NCBI GenBank assembly: GCA_003612525.1
Contig: RAZD01000009.1
Span: 1-64,000, forward strand
Length of the DNA stretch: 64,000 nt
From: a bacterium C-53
GTDB lineage: Bacteria; Bacillota; Clostridia; Lachnospirales; Lachnospiraceae
Direction: 5' to 3'
Below the pieces are notes generated by a model. That model had not been told where the DNA came from and did no database searches. It saw nothing but the letters and a program-made list of their open reading frames with translations. Within the stretch, counting starts at the first letter, position 1, and the number at the start of each line of letters is the position of its first letter. Both the position numbers and the translations under genes were made by a program. Shown here piece by piece: positions 44,594-53,971 of this stretch.

Positions 44594-46306
44594 TTATTCT
44601 TTCGCCCGAAATCCTTCCTTTATCGTCTCTCCACGCGCTTCCCAATATATAAGATTCTCTCCGAAAGGCGCCGCCGGAAAATCCTGATACCACGACTGGC
44701 CTCCCGGCTCCTTTGGATAGTAAACTGTGATGCCATTCACCGAACCGGCTTCTACATCTGCTTTCGGATAATCTTTCTGCCACCGTACATAATCTCCGTT
44801 CAGTGTATTTTGTATATATGAAATGTCCGAGCGCATGATCTCCGCTGACGGTCTGACCATGAAAAGAAGTGCACAGGCCGACACTGCTCCCATTGCAGCA
44901 AGAACCACTCCGGGCTCCTCTTTACGGTAAAACAGACTGCCAATGGCCACAAGAGGCATCATAAGAACAAACGCAAATCCATAACGATGAAGCGGTGCAG
45001 AGAAAAGCCAGAACAGAAAGCAGGCAATCATAATCAGATTTATATAAGCATAAGGAAACCACTCTCTGTTTTTCCTCTTTACATATTTGATTAGTTCAAA
45101 AACCACATGCAGCGCTTCGAGTCCGATTCCTGCAAAAGCAAAAACCGTATAATAGCGGTATAGAGTTCCCTGCTCGCGCCACCAGACGGGAAACCATTCA
45201 AAAATACTCTGATCTCGCAGACTCCGGTCATAAACACGGCGCGCATATACGGTAATGTCCGCCGAATCCCCGTCAAGTGTTTCTTTCGCCAGTTTCCAGT
45301 CCACATCAAACAAATCAATTGCTGAAAAAGGATAGACCAGCCAGCCTGTAATTATGATATTTCGAATCAGATAAGGAAGCAGCACAAACAATCCCATTGC
45401 AATGAAAAGTCCAATCTCCCGCCACCTCTTGTCCCTGACAAGAGAAACAGCCGGATAAATAACCAACAGAACAAGAATTCCCGTCGAAAGTTTTAAAGAA
45501 ATCAGAAAAACTGAAATAACACAAAGCATACAGTAAGGCTCCACCGGAGCATTCTCCTCCAAAAGCTCCACCCAGCGTATAACAAGCCACATAATCAAAA
45601 ATACGGTTGCAAAATCAGTTGTCGGTGAAATCAACTCCTGGCATACAATGATAAAATAGATAAAAGGCCCTAACCTCACAAAGTTCGCCGGACAAATCCA
45701 TCTCCTTTTCATACGGATACCCTGAAGAAACCCGCCTGCACTATAGCACATAACGATTCCGGCCATAAAGCCCGAAAGCGTATGCAAGGATTGTCCCAAC
45801 ACACTTTTCATGCTGTATAATGCGCACAGACAAAAGAAAGAACTGTTATAGCCGAACCGCTCATGTACAAACGCCTGCCCCCTGACGCATCCGTATTCCT
45901 CTATCCATCGAATTGCCTGGGCATGGTACAGTCCCGTATCGTACATAAAGCTTCCATATGCCGTAAAATAAAGGCAGCCTGCAAATATCACCGCATAAAT
46001 AGCATAATACCACCCTGGAGTATCTTTGACTCCCGCCAGAGTTTCATTCAGAATCTTTTTTCTGTCTATATGAAGCATTACCATACAGATCACCAGCAGA
46101 ATAAGATTCGCTATTGCGCCCACTCCTGTAAAAATACTAAAATACCCCGCATACGCGGTAACCGCACCGACTCCCAGGACAAGTTTTGACACAAAGGGAA
46201 CTTTTCCCCGATAACCACAGAATTTATAGATTCTGCGCAACAGGAAACCTCCCACAATCCCCATAGTCAAAAATGCATACATCCAGTTTAATAGGATAAC
46301 GATCAT
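44594..46306 (-). CDS. Polytopic membrane protein resembling the LIC_10190 / GT-C family
   Basis: ATG 46306, with GGAGGAAG upstream, gives 570 aa. About twelve to thirteen membrane helices are visible. A conserved loop after the third helix, YDTGLYHAQAIRWIEEYG (about 130), with ERFGYNSSFF after it, resembles the LIC_10190 family of GT-C fold membrane proteins (from memory). The C-terminal 90 residues are soluble and extracytoplasmic. A role in building surface polysaccharide or glycolipid is inferred from fold. It lies between two aldolase genes, with a terminator upstream. Confidence 0.72.
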   Translation of the reverse strand: MIVILLNWMYAFLTMGIVGGFLLRRIYKFCGYRGKVPFVSKLVLGVGAVTAYAGYFSIFTGVGAIANLILLVICMVMLHIDRKKILNETLAGVKDTPGWYYAIYAVIFAGCLYFTAYGSFMYDTGLYHAQAIRWIEEYGCVRGQAFVHERFGYNSSFFCLCALYSMKSVLGQSLHTLSGFMAGIVMCYSAGGFLQGIRMKRRWICPANFVRLGPFIYFIIVCQELISPTTDFATVFLIMWLVIRWVELLEENAPVEPYCMLCVISVFLISLKLSTGILVLLVIYPAVSLVRDKRWREIGLFIAMGLFVLLPYLIRNIIITGWLVYPFSAIDLFDVDWKLAKETLDGDSADITVYARRVYDRSLRDQSIFEWFPVWWREQGTLYRYYTVFAFAGIGLEALHVVFELIKYVKRKNREWFPYAYINLIMIACFLFWLFSAPLHRYGFAFVLMMPLVAIGSLFYRKEEPGVVLAAMGAVSACALLFMVRPSAEIMRSDISYIQNTLNGDYVRWQKDYPKADVEAGSVNGITVYYPKEPGGQSWYQDFPAAPFGENLIYWEARGETIKEGFRAKE

Positions 46307-46331
46307 CTGCTTCCTCCAGTCAAATACCACA

Positions 46332-46381
46332 AAAAAACAGGACGTGCGCATAAGAAATTATCAGCATAGCTGATGCGCACG
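46332..46381 (-). terminator. Terminator after the second aldolase gene
   Basis: CGTGCGCAT (46343-46351) and ATGCGCACG (46373-46381) form the outer stem, enclosing a TCAGC/GCTGA hairpin. CCTGTTTTTTTG follows on the minus strand. It lies 19 bases past the stop at 46400. Confidence 0.88.
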
Positions 46382-46399
46382 CCCATTAAAATTTCAGTC

Positions 46400-47263
46400 T
46401 CAGGCTTTATCGATAGAACCGAAGATTTCCATTTTCTCTTTTACAGTTGCTTTGATTGCTTCAAAACCAGGCGCAAGCAATTTACGAGGATCGAATCCCT
46501 TGCCTTCCTGATCTTTGCCTTCCTCAATATATTTACGTGTTGCAGCCGCAAATGAAAGCTGGCACTCCGTATTTACATTGATCTTTGCAACACCCAGGCT
46601 GATTGCCTTCTGAATCATATCCGTAGGAATACCCGTTCCACCATGAAGAACCAGAGGAAGGTCTCCTGTCAGCTTCTGAACAGCATCCAGAGTCTCAAAG
46701 GAAAGTCCCTGCCAGTTTGCAGGATATTTTCCATGAATATTACCGATACCTGCTGCCAGGAAATCAACGCCTAAATCCGCAATTGACTTACACTCATTCG
46801 GATCTGCGCACTCTCCCATGCCTACAACGCCATCTTCCTCGCCGCCGATTGAGCCAACTTCCGCTTCGATGGATACACCCTTATCATGAGCAGCTTTTAC
46901 AAGCTCTGTTGTCTTAGCCACATTCTCCTCGATCGGATAATGAGAACCATCAAACATTACGGATGAGAAACCTGCTTCGATACATTTATAGCAGTGCTCA
47001 TAGGAGCCATGATCAAGATGAAGCGCTACGGGAACCGTAATATTCTGATCTTTGATCAGGCCATTTACCATTCCTACTACTACATCATAACCTCCCATAT
47101 ATTTTCCCGCGCCTTCGGACACACCGAGAATAACCGGTGAATTATTTTCCTGCGCCGTTAACAGGATAGCCTTTGTCCACTCAAGATTGTTAATGTTAAA
47201 CTGGCCTACCGCATAATGTCCGGCTTTTGCCTTTTTAAGCATCTCTGCTGCTGAAACTAACAT
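46400..47263 (-). CDS. fba: Class II fructose-bisphosphate aldolase (copy 2)
   Basis: ATG 47263 with GGAGG 8 bases upstream gives 287 aa. Motifs are GQFNINNLEWTKA, the zinc site HLDHGSYEHCYKC (about 85), MFDGSHYPIEENV, AEVGSIGGEEDGV (about 135), IGNIHGKYPANW and the phosphate site LHGGTGIP (about 210) with NVNTECQ. This is the short FbaA/GatY-like subgroup. It differs markedly from copy 1 at 43572. It starts only 16 bases after the stop of the G-tract membrane protein and may share its transcript, although a separate promoter is possible. Confidence 0.94.
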   Translation of the reverse strand: MLVSAAEMLKKAKAGHYAVGQFNINNLEWTKAILLTAQENNSPVILGVSEGAGKYMGGYDVVVGMVNGLIKDQNITVPVALHLDHGSYEHCYKCIEAGFSSVMFDGSHYPIEENVAKTTELVKAAHDKGVSIEAEVGSIGGEEDGVVGMGECADPNECKSIADLGVDFLAAGIGNIHGKYPANWQGLSFETLDAVQKLTGDLPLVLHGGTGIPTDMIQKAISLGVAKINVNTECQLSFAAATRKYIEEGKDQEGKGFDPRKLLAPGFEAIKATVKEKMEIFGSIDKA

Positions 47264-47278
47264 GAATTCTACCTCCAT

Positions 47279-48852
47279 TTAAAATATAGTTTTTTCGTAT
47301 TTATTATACCCTAATTTTCCAGAAAAGAAAAGCAGTTTTTCCAGTGCTTTATTCACACCATATGCGCAGCATGGGATCAATATATAAATGTAGGAATAGA
47401 CATATTGACTCTTACCTTCCCAGAATAAATGAAACAGAAAACCACCTATAAAGTATAAATAAAAAACGATGTAGAAATGTGAAAAGGTTTTTCGTGTACA
47501 TATGAGGAAAACAAATGAAGATAAGAGTATTAAAAGAAGCCATCCCTTCATACAATATGAAAATATTTTACTCAATATCCCATCATTATAGACAGAATAT
47601 AGCAACTTAGTGTATACATGCTGTTCAAAATATTCTAATGGACCGCTCCAGGTACTTTGATACATTGGTTCACACCACATGGAAATTACCTTTCTCTTAA
47701 AAAAACTAACTGCTTTGTCAGGATTGTCTTTATAATATTCTAAACTGGCTATAATTGAATCAATCCCTGTTTTATAAGCAATATCATGGTCAAATCCGGA
47801 ATCCGTATAATCAAACCAAACTGTTCCGTCATACCACCCAGGTGCTCTTAAATCATCATTTTCAGGATTAATCCCCATTGCAATATAGAGAACACTTGGA
47901 ACGCCTGAATTAATTTCTTTCCCACTTTCTATACTGTAATAAGAATACATTCCTTTTGTTGCTATAATACACGAGAAAAATAATAAAAATGCAGCAAAAA
48001 TATATTTACTTTCCCTTTCCTCTATAGATTTTAACAAAAGATAGATTAAAACAGCCAATATTCCTATTATGAAATTATTTCTCAAGACAACGGCAATTGT
48101 AAGCAATATAACGCCCCAAAAAAGCGTTCGGATTTTTTTCTTTAAAGTATAACTGCATAACATAAAAAGACCGACGATTAGAAAAAAGAAGCCTGGTATT
48201 GTACCATAAGCAAAAGTCATAAAGAAAAATTGCGGCAAACATGAAAATGATAAAAATATGCTAATCAGATTTATATTATGATTGTGCGAAAATATCAAAT
48301 CTGTTAATTTATAACAAAACCAATTTATACCTATAATTTCAAATAAATTTACCAAAAAAATAAACTGGGTGTTTTTACTAAACAACCCCAAAATCCGATC
48401 ATACGTAACCATTCCCAACTGGTATGGAAAACGAAATAGGTACTCTCCTTCATCTAAACTGTGATAATCATGATTTGAAAAATCAACAGCAGCTGACTTT
48501 ACTGTATAAGCATCATCCCTAATTGTAGTGTCAATATTAAATATCAAATATAACCCTAAAATCAGATAGAATATCGAAAATACCAAAAATAAATTATTGG
48601 CACACAATTTCTCATTCTGCCGAACAATCAGAAAAAGAATCACCCCAAAAAAGAATATACATAGCATATAATACAAATTTTTATATTTATTTGCCTGTAA
48701 TATAACTTGCTCAGTTTGCAATACTGATGATGTATACAGAACATTCAATATAATTAACACCAACGATACTAATAACGCTACTGTCCAAATTAGTTTATAC
48801 CCCCCCCTTTCAAAAATGACATTTTACTTAAAATAATTTTTAACATAATCAT
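47279..48852 (-). CDS. GT-C-like polytopic membrane protein, reading frame interrupted at a G8 tract
   Basis: The long frame 47279-48763 (494 codons from a TTG) begins inside the first membrane helix, which is unnatural. Upstream, AGGAGAAAT followed by ATG 48852 (and ATG 48846) opens another frame through MSFLKGG into the G tract at 48800-48807. That frame stops at TAA 48790-48792. One added G would join both frames, giving about 524 aa with a complete first helix (KLIWTVALLVSLVLIILNVL). About eleven membrane helices follow, with an IDTTIRDDAYTV loop near the first and a YLFRFPYQLGM motif typical of GT-C glycosyltransferases. Function is inferred as surface glycan assembly. The gene is visibly more AT-rich than its neighbours, suggesting transfer. 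It may be phase-off, or there may be a homopolymer error. Confidence 0.7.
48800..48807 (-). repeat. G8 homopolymer tract, candidate slippage site
   Basis: Eight consecutive G on the minus strand, between the start ATGs (48846/48852) and the long reading frame of the membrane protein. It is the longest G run I noticed in the window. Confidence 0.8.
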
Positions 48853-48924
48853 ATTTCTCCTAGAAGATTTCTCTAACAAGCTGCACAGAATTCTGAAAAT
48901 GCAATGTTAAAAGCCACACAAAAC

Positions 48925-49824
48925 TTACATTTTATTTTCAGGAACGATCATTCTTATCACCTGATGGAGATTATCCAGCACAACCTCCGTATGACTTCCC
49001 CCATATTCGCCGTCAAGCGTCCACGGTATCCGTTCGACGGACCGTACTGTCAGATGATTCGTCTTAAACATATAGATATAATCAGAATCGCTTTCCCGCC
49101 TCAGCAAATCTCTTGCAATCTGCTGATATTCGATTAACAGACGCGGTTTTCGAATCAGCGTCACTTCAAAAAGTCCGTCATCGAGCCTTACATTTTTACC
49201 TGTAAAGTTTTTCATTCCACCCACGGACAGCGAATTGCTGACCATGCCGAAAAGAAATTCATCTCTTATAGTTTTTCCGTCATACACAATTTCCATCTCA
49301 TACGACTGCACGGAGGTCAGGCGCTTCGCTCCTTCCAGAACATAGGCAGCATGTCCCAGAAAATTTTTCATCTCCTGTTTCGTCTCATAGGATACATCAG
49401 TAAATATGCCAAACGCCGCCACATACACAAAGAAATCATCGTTAAACGCCCCCATGTCACAGGCAAATTCATTTCCTGCCACAACTACATCCGCCGCCTT
49501 TACCATATTTTTAGGTATTCCTAAACTATTCGCAAAATCATTTGTGCTCCCGGCAGGTACGTAACCGATGGGGATCTTTTCATCGCATTCAAGCATACCA
49601 CTGACTACCTCGTCAAGAGTCCCGTCACCACCGCTGCACACAAGGAGGTCATACCCTTCCGTCCGCTCCTTTGTAGCACGCACCGCATCCCCCTGCTTCT
49701 GAGTGGGATAGACCGTTACTTCATACTCCGCCTTTACAAAAATATCTATAATATCAAGAAGATTGCTTCTAATCTGTGCCTTACCCGCATGAGGATTATA
49801 TATGAAAAGCACTTTCTTTTTCAC
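48925..49824 (-). CDS. Diacylglycerol/lipid kinase family protein
   Basis: The 299-aa protein starts MKKKVLFIYNPHAGKAQIR. It has the nucleotide motif CSGGDGTLDEVVSG near residue 63 and PAGSTNDFANSLGIP near 92, the signature of DgkB/YegS lipid kinases. The C-terminal beta domain includes GGMKNFTGKNVRLDDGLFEV. The family phosphorylates diacylglycerol or related lipids with ATP, recycling lipids from lipoteichoic acid synthesis. It lies between the HPr-like gene and the G-tract membrane protein. Confidence 0.93.
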   Translation of the reverse strand: MKKKVLFIYNPHAGKAQIRSNLLDIIDIFVKAEYEVTVYPTQKQGDAVRATKERTEGYDLLVCSGGDGTLDEVVSGMLECDEKIPIGYVPAGSTNDFANSLGIPKNMVKAADVVVAGNEFACDMGAFNDDFFVYVAAFGIFTDVSYETKQEMKNFLGHAAYVLEGAKRLTSVQSYEMEIVYDGKTIRDEFLFGMVSNSLSVGGMKNFTGKNVRLDDGLFEVTLIRKPRLLIEYQQIARDLLRRESDSDYIYMFKTNHLTVRSVERIPWTLDGEYGGSHTEVVLDNLHQVIRMIVPENKM

Positions 49825-49920
49825 AGCATATCACCTTTCTTTCAAAAACCAAAAAAGCCCCTGTACCAGAAAATGTGCCATCAACAATTTCCGATACAGC
49901 AGCCTCATTTCTATACTGCC

Positions 49921-50190
49921 TCAATTTGCTCCTGTCAAAAAATCTTCCAAACCTTTGATTGCCGTCGCTTCATCCGAACCATCGGCCGTAATTTCCACTG
50001 TGGAACCGGCGGCAAAGTCAAGCGCCATCATTCCCATAATACTTTTCGCATTTACATGCACATTCCCACATTCCACATAAATCTTGCTTTCATACTGGCT
50101 TGCTACCTGCACCATCATCGCTGCCGGTGTAGCCGCTGGTGCACCGCTATGCGTATCTGCCACATGGATGGTTACCGTTTTCTTTTCCAT
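49921..50190 (-). CDS. HPr/Crh-family protein lacking the usual HxRPA phosphorylation loop
   Basis: ATG 50190, with GGAG upstream, gives 89 aa. The C-terminal half is clearly HPr-like: HVNAKSIMGMMALDFAAGSTVEITADGSDE, where Ser50 corresponds to the regulatory Ser46. The N-terminal active-site loop is altered: DTHSGAPAATPAAMMVQ replaces GIHARPATLLVQ. Aligned on PAAMMVQ, His15 becomes Ala19 and Arg17 becomes Thr21, with four extra residues; His14 is present but not in the normal frame. Bacillus Crh likewise lacks His15 and lies beside whiA and rapZ homologues. With hprK nearby, this looks like a regulatory Crh-type protein for catabolite control. Confidence 0.88.
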   Translation of the reverse strand: MEKKTVTIHVADTHSGAPAATPAAMMVQVASQYESKIYVECGNVHVNAKSIMGMMALDFAAGSTVEITADGSDEATAIKGLEDFLTGAN

Positions 50191-50269
50191 AATAATCTCC
50201 ATTCCGCCCCTGACGCCAAAGGCAAACCTAATCATTAAAATGATGCGCGCCTTTCATCACTTTGTACAT

Positions 50270-51196
50270 TTAGTATCCTCGCAGTTTTTCTGCATATTCA
50301 CTAAGTTTTCGCAATCGATGGTTCACACCTGACTTTCCTACCGGCGGGTCAGCCATCTCTCCCAGTTCTTTCAAGGTTGCATCCGGATTATGTAGTCTCA
50401 ATTCTGCCATTTCAAGAAGTCCCTCTGACAACTCCGAGAAACCATTTTTTTCTTTAATGTAACGAATATCTTCCAATTGCTTCACTGCCGCCGAAACCGT
50501 TTTATGAATATTGGCAGTTTCACAATTTACTCTGCGATTTACCGAATTACGCATTTCTTTGACAATCCGCAGATTTTCAAGCTTCATTAATGAGACATGT
50601 GCCTCCATTATATTCAGCATATCTACAATTTGCGCGCCTTCTTTAATATATACTACGTAATGCTTTTTGCGCGGTACAATCTTGGAATCAATCCCAAAAC
50701 TGTTGATTAATGTCTGCACTGCTTCTGCCTGCACAGACGTATCACAGACAATTTCAAAATGATAAAATTTTTCCGGATCACTTATAGAACCCGTCGTCAA
50801 AAATACGCCCCTGATAAACGCCCTCTTACAACATGACTTTCCCGTAATTAATGTACTTACATTGCCGCTGTTCCGGTCAAGCTTCAATGCGCCTATCAGC
50901 TTTTCGACATCTTCTTTTTCATTTAAAACAAGCAGATACGTACGTGTTTTGGAACTCAGTTTACTGGTCCGTACGCAGACATCAGTATATATATTAAATG
51001 TTTTTCTCAATAATGTAAAGTATTTTCTGGCAACTGTCATATTTTCTGTCTGCACAATAATCCGGGTTCCACCCTTTTGATCGTGGTGCATCTTTCCGCA
51101 CATCATGATAATTGCTGACAATTCGGCTATCTGGCAATGCCTCGACGGACTGACATGAAGTGCCAGTTCTTCCTTCACTTCCCTTGAAAAAGACAT
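50270..51196 (-). CDS. whiA: WhiA-family DNA-binding protein
   Basis: The 308-aa protein has two LAGLIDADG-like homing-endonuclease-fold repeats in the N-terminal two thirds (FIRGVFLTTGSISDPEKFYHFEI near 130) and a C-terminal helix-turn-helix (NPDATLKELGEMADPPVG then SGVNHRLRKLSEYA). WhiA in Firmicutes affects cell division and chromosome segregation. The rapZ-whiA-HPr order matches the Bacillus yvcJ-yvcL-crh cluster, except that the yvcK homologue is not between rapZ and whiA. It lies 12 bases after rapZ. Confidence 0.95.
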   Translation of the reverse strand: MSFSREVKEELALHVSPSRHCQIAELSAIIMMCGKMHHDQKGGTRIIVQTENMTVARKYFTLLRKTFNIYTDVCVRTSKLSSKTRTYLLVLNEKEDVEKLIGALKLDRNSGNVSTLITGKSCCKRAFIRGVFLTTGSISDPEKFYHFEIVCDTSVQAEAVQTLINSFGIDSKIVPRKKHYVVYIKEGAQIVDMLNIMEAHVSLMKLENLRIVKEMRNSVNRRVNCETANIHKTVSAAVKQLEDIRYIKEKNGFSELSEGLLEMAELRLHNPDATLKELGEMADPPVGKSGVNHRLRKLSEYAEKLRGY

Positions 51197-51208
51197 ACAT
51201 ATCCTCCA

Positions 51209-52078
51209 CTATTTTGCCCTTAACGTATCTTTTTCAATATCCTTATGCTCAATCTTAATTCCGTACTGTTCCTCTTTCTTCAAACGCTCATATATTTTGT
51301 TGGCAAGCGTCACACTTCTGTGTTTTCCACCCGTACATCCAATCGCAATCACAAGCTGGTTCTTTCCCTCAAGCACATAATTGGGAATCAAGAACTTAAG
51401 AATATCCTCAAGTTTGTCCAGAAAGATACCCGCTTCCGCAAAATTCAAAACGTAATCCTGCACCTCTTTATCATTTCCTGTTTTATATTTCAATGCATCT
51501 ATGTAATATGGGTTCGGAAGAAAACGCACGTCAAATACAAGATCTGCATCATTTGGAATTCCATACTTAAATCCGAAAGACAATATTGTAATGAATAAAT
51601 TATTAAATCCCTTATCCTTCGAAAATACCCTGTCCATCTCCGACTTAAGTTCTCTTGTTAAAAGCTTGCTTGTATCAAATATATACGTTGCATGCCCCTT
51701 CAAATATTCCAGTTCTTTTCTTTCTTTACGAATTCCTTCCTCCACACGCCCCGTTCCCGAGTACGGATGGCTGCGCCGCGTCTCTTTAAAACGTTTCACA
51801 AGCACATCATCCATTGCATCCATAAAAAGAATTTCATAAAAACAGCCGGACTCTCTGAGATCATTCAAAGCTTTCCCTATCTCTCTGAGCCCGGTTCTGA
51901 TATCAATGCCGATTGCGACTTTGGATAACTCACTGTTTGGATTATAAGTAAGCTCTGCAAATTTCTCGATCAGCGGAACCGGAAGATTATCCACGCAAAA
52001 ATAACCAAGATCCTCCAACATTTTCAAAGCTGTGCTCTTCCCTGCTCCTGACATGCCTGTCACAATCAAAAATTTCAT
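51209..52078 (-). CDS. rapZ: RapZ-type nucleotide-binding protein (YvcJ)
   Basis: The 289-aa protein opens IVTGMSGAGKSTALKMLEDL, a Walker A motif. It continues with the Walker B-like GIDIRTGL and the C-terminal GCTGGKHRSVTLANKIYERL typical of the RapZ/YvcJ family. Enterobacterial RapZ adapts RNase E to small RNAs; the Bacillus homologue YvcJ hydrolyses nucleotides and affects competence. It lies one base after murB and 12 bases before whiA, in one operon. Confidence 0.95.
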   Translation of the reverse strand: MKFLIVTGMSGAGKSTALKMLEDLGYFCVDNLPVPLIEKFAELTYNPNSELSKVAIGIDIRTGLREIGKALNDLRESGCFYEILFMDAMDDVLVKRFKETRRSHPYSGTGRVEEGIRKERKELEYLKGHATYIFDTSKLLTRELKSEMDRVFSKDKGFNNLFITILSFGFKYGIPNDADLVFDVRFLPNPYYIDALKYKTGNDKEVQDYVLNFAEAGIFLDKLEDILKFLIPNYVLEGKNQLVIAIGCTGGKHRSVTLANKIYERLKKEEQYGIKIEHKDIEKDTLRAK

Positions 52079-52079
52079 T

Positions 52080-52991
52080 TTAAAAATCTCCTAACATACA
52101 GATTTCCGGTTCCAGACGGACCTGAAATCTCTGCGCCACCAATTCAATTACCTCATCAATCAGGTCCTTGATATCCGCTGCGCTGGCATTCCCCGTATTG
52201 ATAATAAATCCACAGTGTTTCTCGGACACTTTCGCACCGCCGATGCTCAGACCGCTTAATCCCGCGTCCATGATCAGCTTACCCGCAAAATGTCCCTCTG
52301 GCCGTTTGAATGTGCTCCCCGCACTCGGATACTCAAGAGGCTGCTTCTTCTTTCTCTGGTCTTTGAGTTCCTCCATGCGCATGCGAATTTGCTCCGCATC
52401 TCCATTCGCAAGAGCCAGAACTGCCTCCACACAGACAAGCGGCTGTTTTTTTAACACACTTGTACGGTAGCCCAATTCCAGTTCCTCATTGGAAAGCACC
52501 ATAATGGTACCATCCGCCGCTACCACCGTAGCCGTCTTGATAATCTGCTTCATTTCACCGCCGTATGCGCCCGCATTCATTACCACCGCGCCGCCAATAC
52601 TTCCCGGTATCCCCGACGCGAACTCCAATCCGGTTAATCCGGCATTTAAAGCGCTGTGAGCAACTCTTGAAAGAAGCGCGCCGCCTCCACAGATAATCGT
52701 TTCTCTGTCTACACAGATTCCGTCCATTTCCTGTCCGATTTCTATGATTACTCCGCGATACCCCTGATCGCTGACAAGAAGATTGCTCCCGTTCCCCAGG
52801 ATATAATATTCTTTATCGATCAGCTGAAAATAATGCAGCATTGAGGAAATTTCCTCCGCATTCCGGGGGCGCACAAAATATCTTGCCGGACCCCCGACGC
52901 GAAAAGAGGTATGCTTACTCATTGGCTCCTCTAAAAGAATTCTTTCTTCCGGTATGATTTCTTTTAAATGCTGATAAAAAAGTGAATTCAT
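52080..52991 (-). CDS. murB: UDP-N-acetylenolpyruvoylglucosamine reductase
   Basis: MurB reduces the enolpyruvyl intermediate made by MurA, using FAD and NADPH. The frame runs up to 53102, but ATG 52991 gives 303 aa and avoids overlapping the ROK gene; its ribosome binding site is only moderate. Motifs are TSFRVGGPARYFVRPRNAEE (FAD-binding, about 28), LEFASGIPGSIGGAVVMNAG with GAYGGE (about 122), YRTSVLK and the C-terminal YPSAGSTFKRPEGHFAGKLI with the active-site Ser (about 225). This is the type IIa form. Confidence 0.95.
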   Translation of the reverse strand: MNSLFYQHLKEIIPEERILLEEPMSKHTSFRVGGPARYFVRPRNAEEISSMLHYFQLIDKEYYILGNGSNLLVSDQGYRGVIIEIGQEMDGICVDRETIICGGGALLSRVAHSALNAGLTGLEFASGIPGSIGGAVVMNAGAYGGEMKQIIKTATVVAADGTIMVLSNEELELGYRTSVLKKQPLVCVEAVLALANGDAEQIRMRMEELKDQRKKKQPLEYPSAGSTFKRPEGHFAGKLIMDAGLSGLSIGGAKVSEKHCGFIINTGNASAADIKDLIDEVIELVAQRFQVRLEPEICMLGDF

Positions 52992-53020
52992 TCCATCATC
53001 CCAGACCTTTTCTACTATAT

Positions 53021-53956
53021 TTATTCTAAAATCATTTTTGCAGAACCATAGATTCCCGCATCGTTCCCAAGTGTAGCCAATGTAAATTTCGCTTCCCTGC
53101 ACCCTGAAAATGCATAAGGAATATAATATTTCTTAATATAGTCAAGCACCACAGTTCCGGCCTTTGATACGCCGCCGCCGATTACAAATGCTTCAGGATT
53201 CACAACCCCCGCAATTGCAGCAAGTCCTCTTCCCAGATAATTTCCGAATTCTTCTGCAACCTCGATAGCCAGTTCATCGCCAGCTTTTACCGCATCAAAT
53301 ACGGTCTTTGCGCTAACCTCTCTGCCGCGCAGCACACTTGTCTTCTCTGAAGCTTTTAGTTTGCGGTTTGCCAGTCTCACAATTCCCGTCGCTGAAGCAT
53401 ACTGCTCCAGGCATCCTTTGTTTCCGCATCCGCATGTATCTTCCTCTCCGTCCTGTATGTGAATATGCCCGATCTCGCCGCCGGCGCCTGTCGAACCGTT
53501 TACGATTTTACCGTCAACGATAATGCCGCCGCCGACTCCTGTTCCAAGCGTAACCATAACAATACTGTTATATCCTGCGCCGCCGCCTTTCCACATTTCA
53601 CCTAAAGCAGCCACATTCGCGTCATTTCCCACCTTTACCGGCATTCCGAGCAGCTCCGATAAATCCGATCTGGCATCCACATTCTTCCAACCGACATTCA
53701 CGCATACCTTTACCACTCCATTACCGTCTACCGGCCCCGGAATACCGATTCCGGCTCCGGCAATCTCCGCCTTATCAATCCTCTTTTCCGCAATCTTGTC
53801 TAAAACAGAAGCGGCTACATCCGGAAGTATATGCTTTCCGCCTTCTTCTTTTCGTGTCGGAATCTCCCACTTATCAAGTACATTGCCTTCCGTATCAAAC
53901 AATCCCAGTTTCACGGAAGTCCCGCCTACATCTATACCCAGACAATATTTGCTCAT
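53021..53956 (-). CDS. glk: ROK-family glucokinase
   Basis: The 311-aa protein has the phosphate motif GIDVGGTSVKLGLFD, catalytic NDANVAALGE (about 112), TLGTGVGGGIIVDG (about 138) and the ROK zinc motif CGCGNKGCLEQYAS (about 175). It phosphorylates glucose with ATP, giving glucose 6-phosphate. It lies between hprK and murB, in a cluster that ties sugar uptake to catabolite control. It has no HTH domain, so it is a kinase and not a repressor. A gene name other than the general glk is not warranted. Confidence 0.93.
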   Translation of the reverse strand: MSKYCLGIDVGGTSVKLGLFDTEGNVLDKWEIPTRKEEGGKHILPDVAASVLDKIAEKRIDKAEIAGAGIGIPGPVDGNGVVKVCVNVGWKNVDARSDLSELLGMPVKVGNDANVAALGEMWKGGGAGYNSIVMVTLGTGVGGGIIVDGKIVNGSTGAGGEIGHIHIQDGEEDTCGCGNKGCLEQYASATGIVRLANRKLKASEKTSVLRGREVSAKTVFDAVKAGDELAIEVAEEFGNYLGRGLAAIAGVVNPEAFVIGGGVSKAGTVVLDYIKKYYIPYAFSGCREAKFTLATLGNDAGIYGSAKMILE

Positions 53957-53971
53957 ACCAATTACCCCCTC

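Noticed and set aside
44523-44783. Minus-strand 86-codon frame inside the membrane protein gene
   Set aside because: It overlaps the coding region of a well-supported gene in another frame, with no ribosome binding site or recognisable protein.
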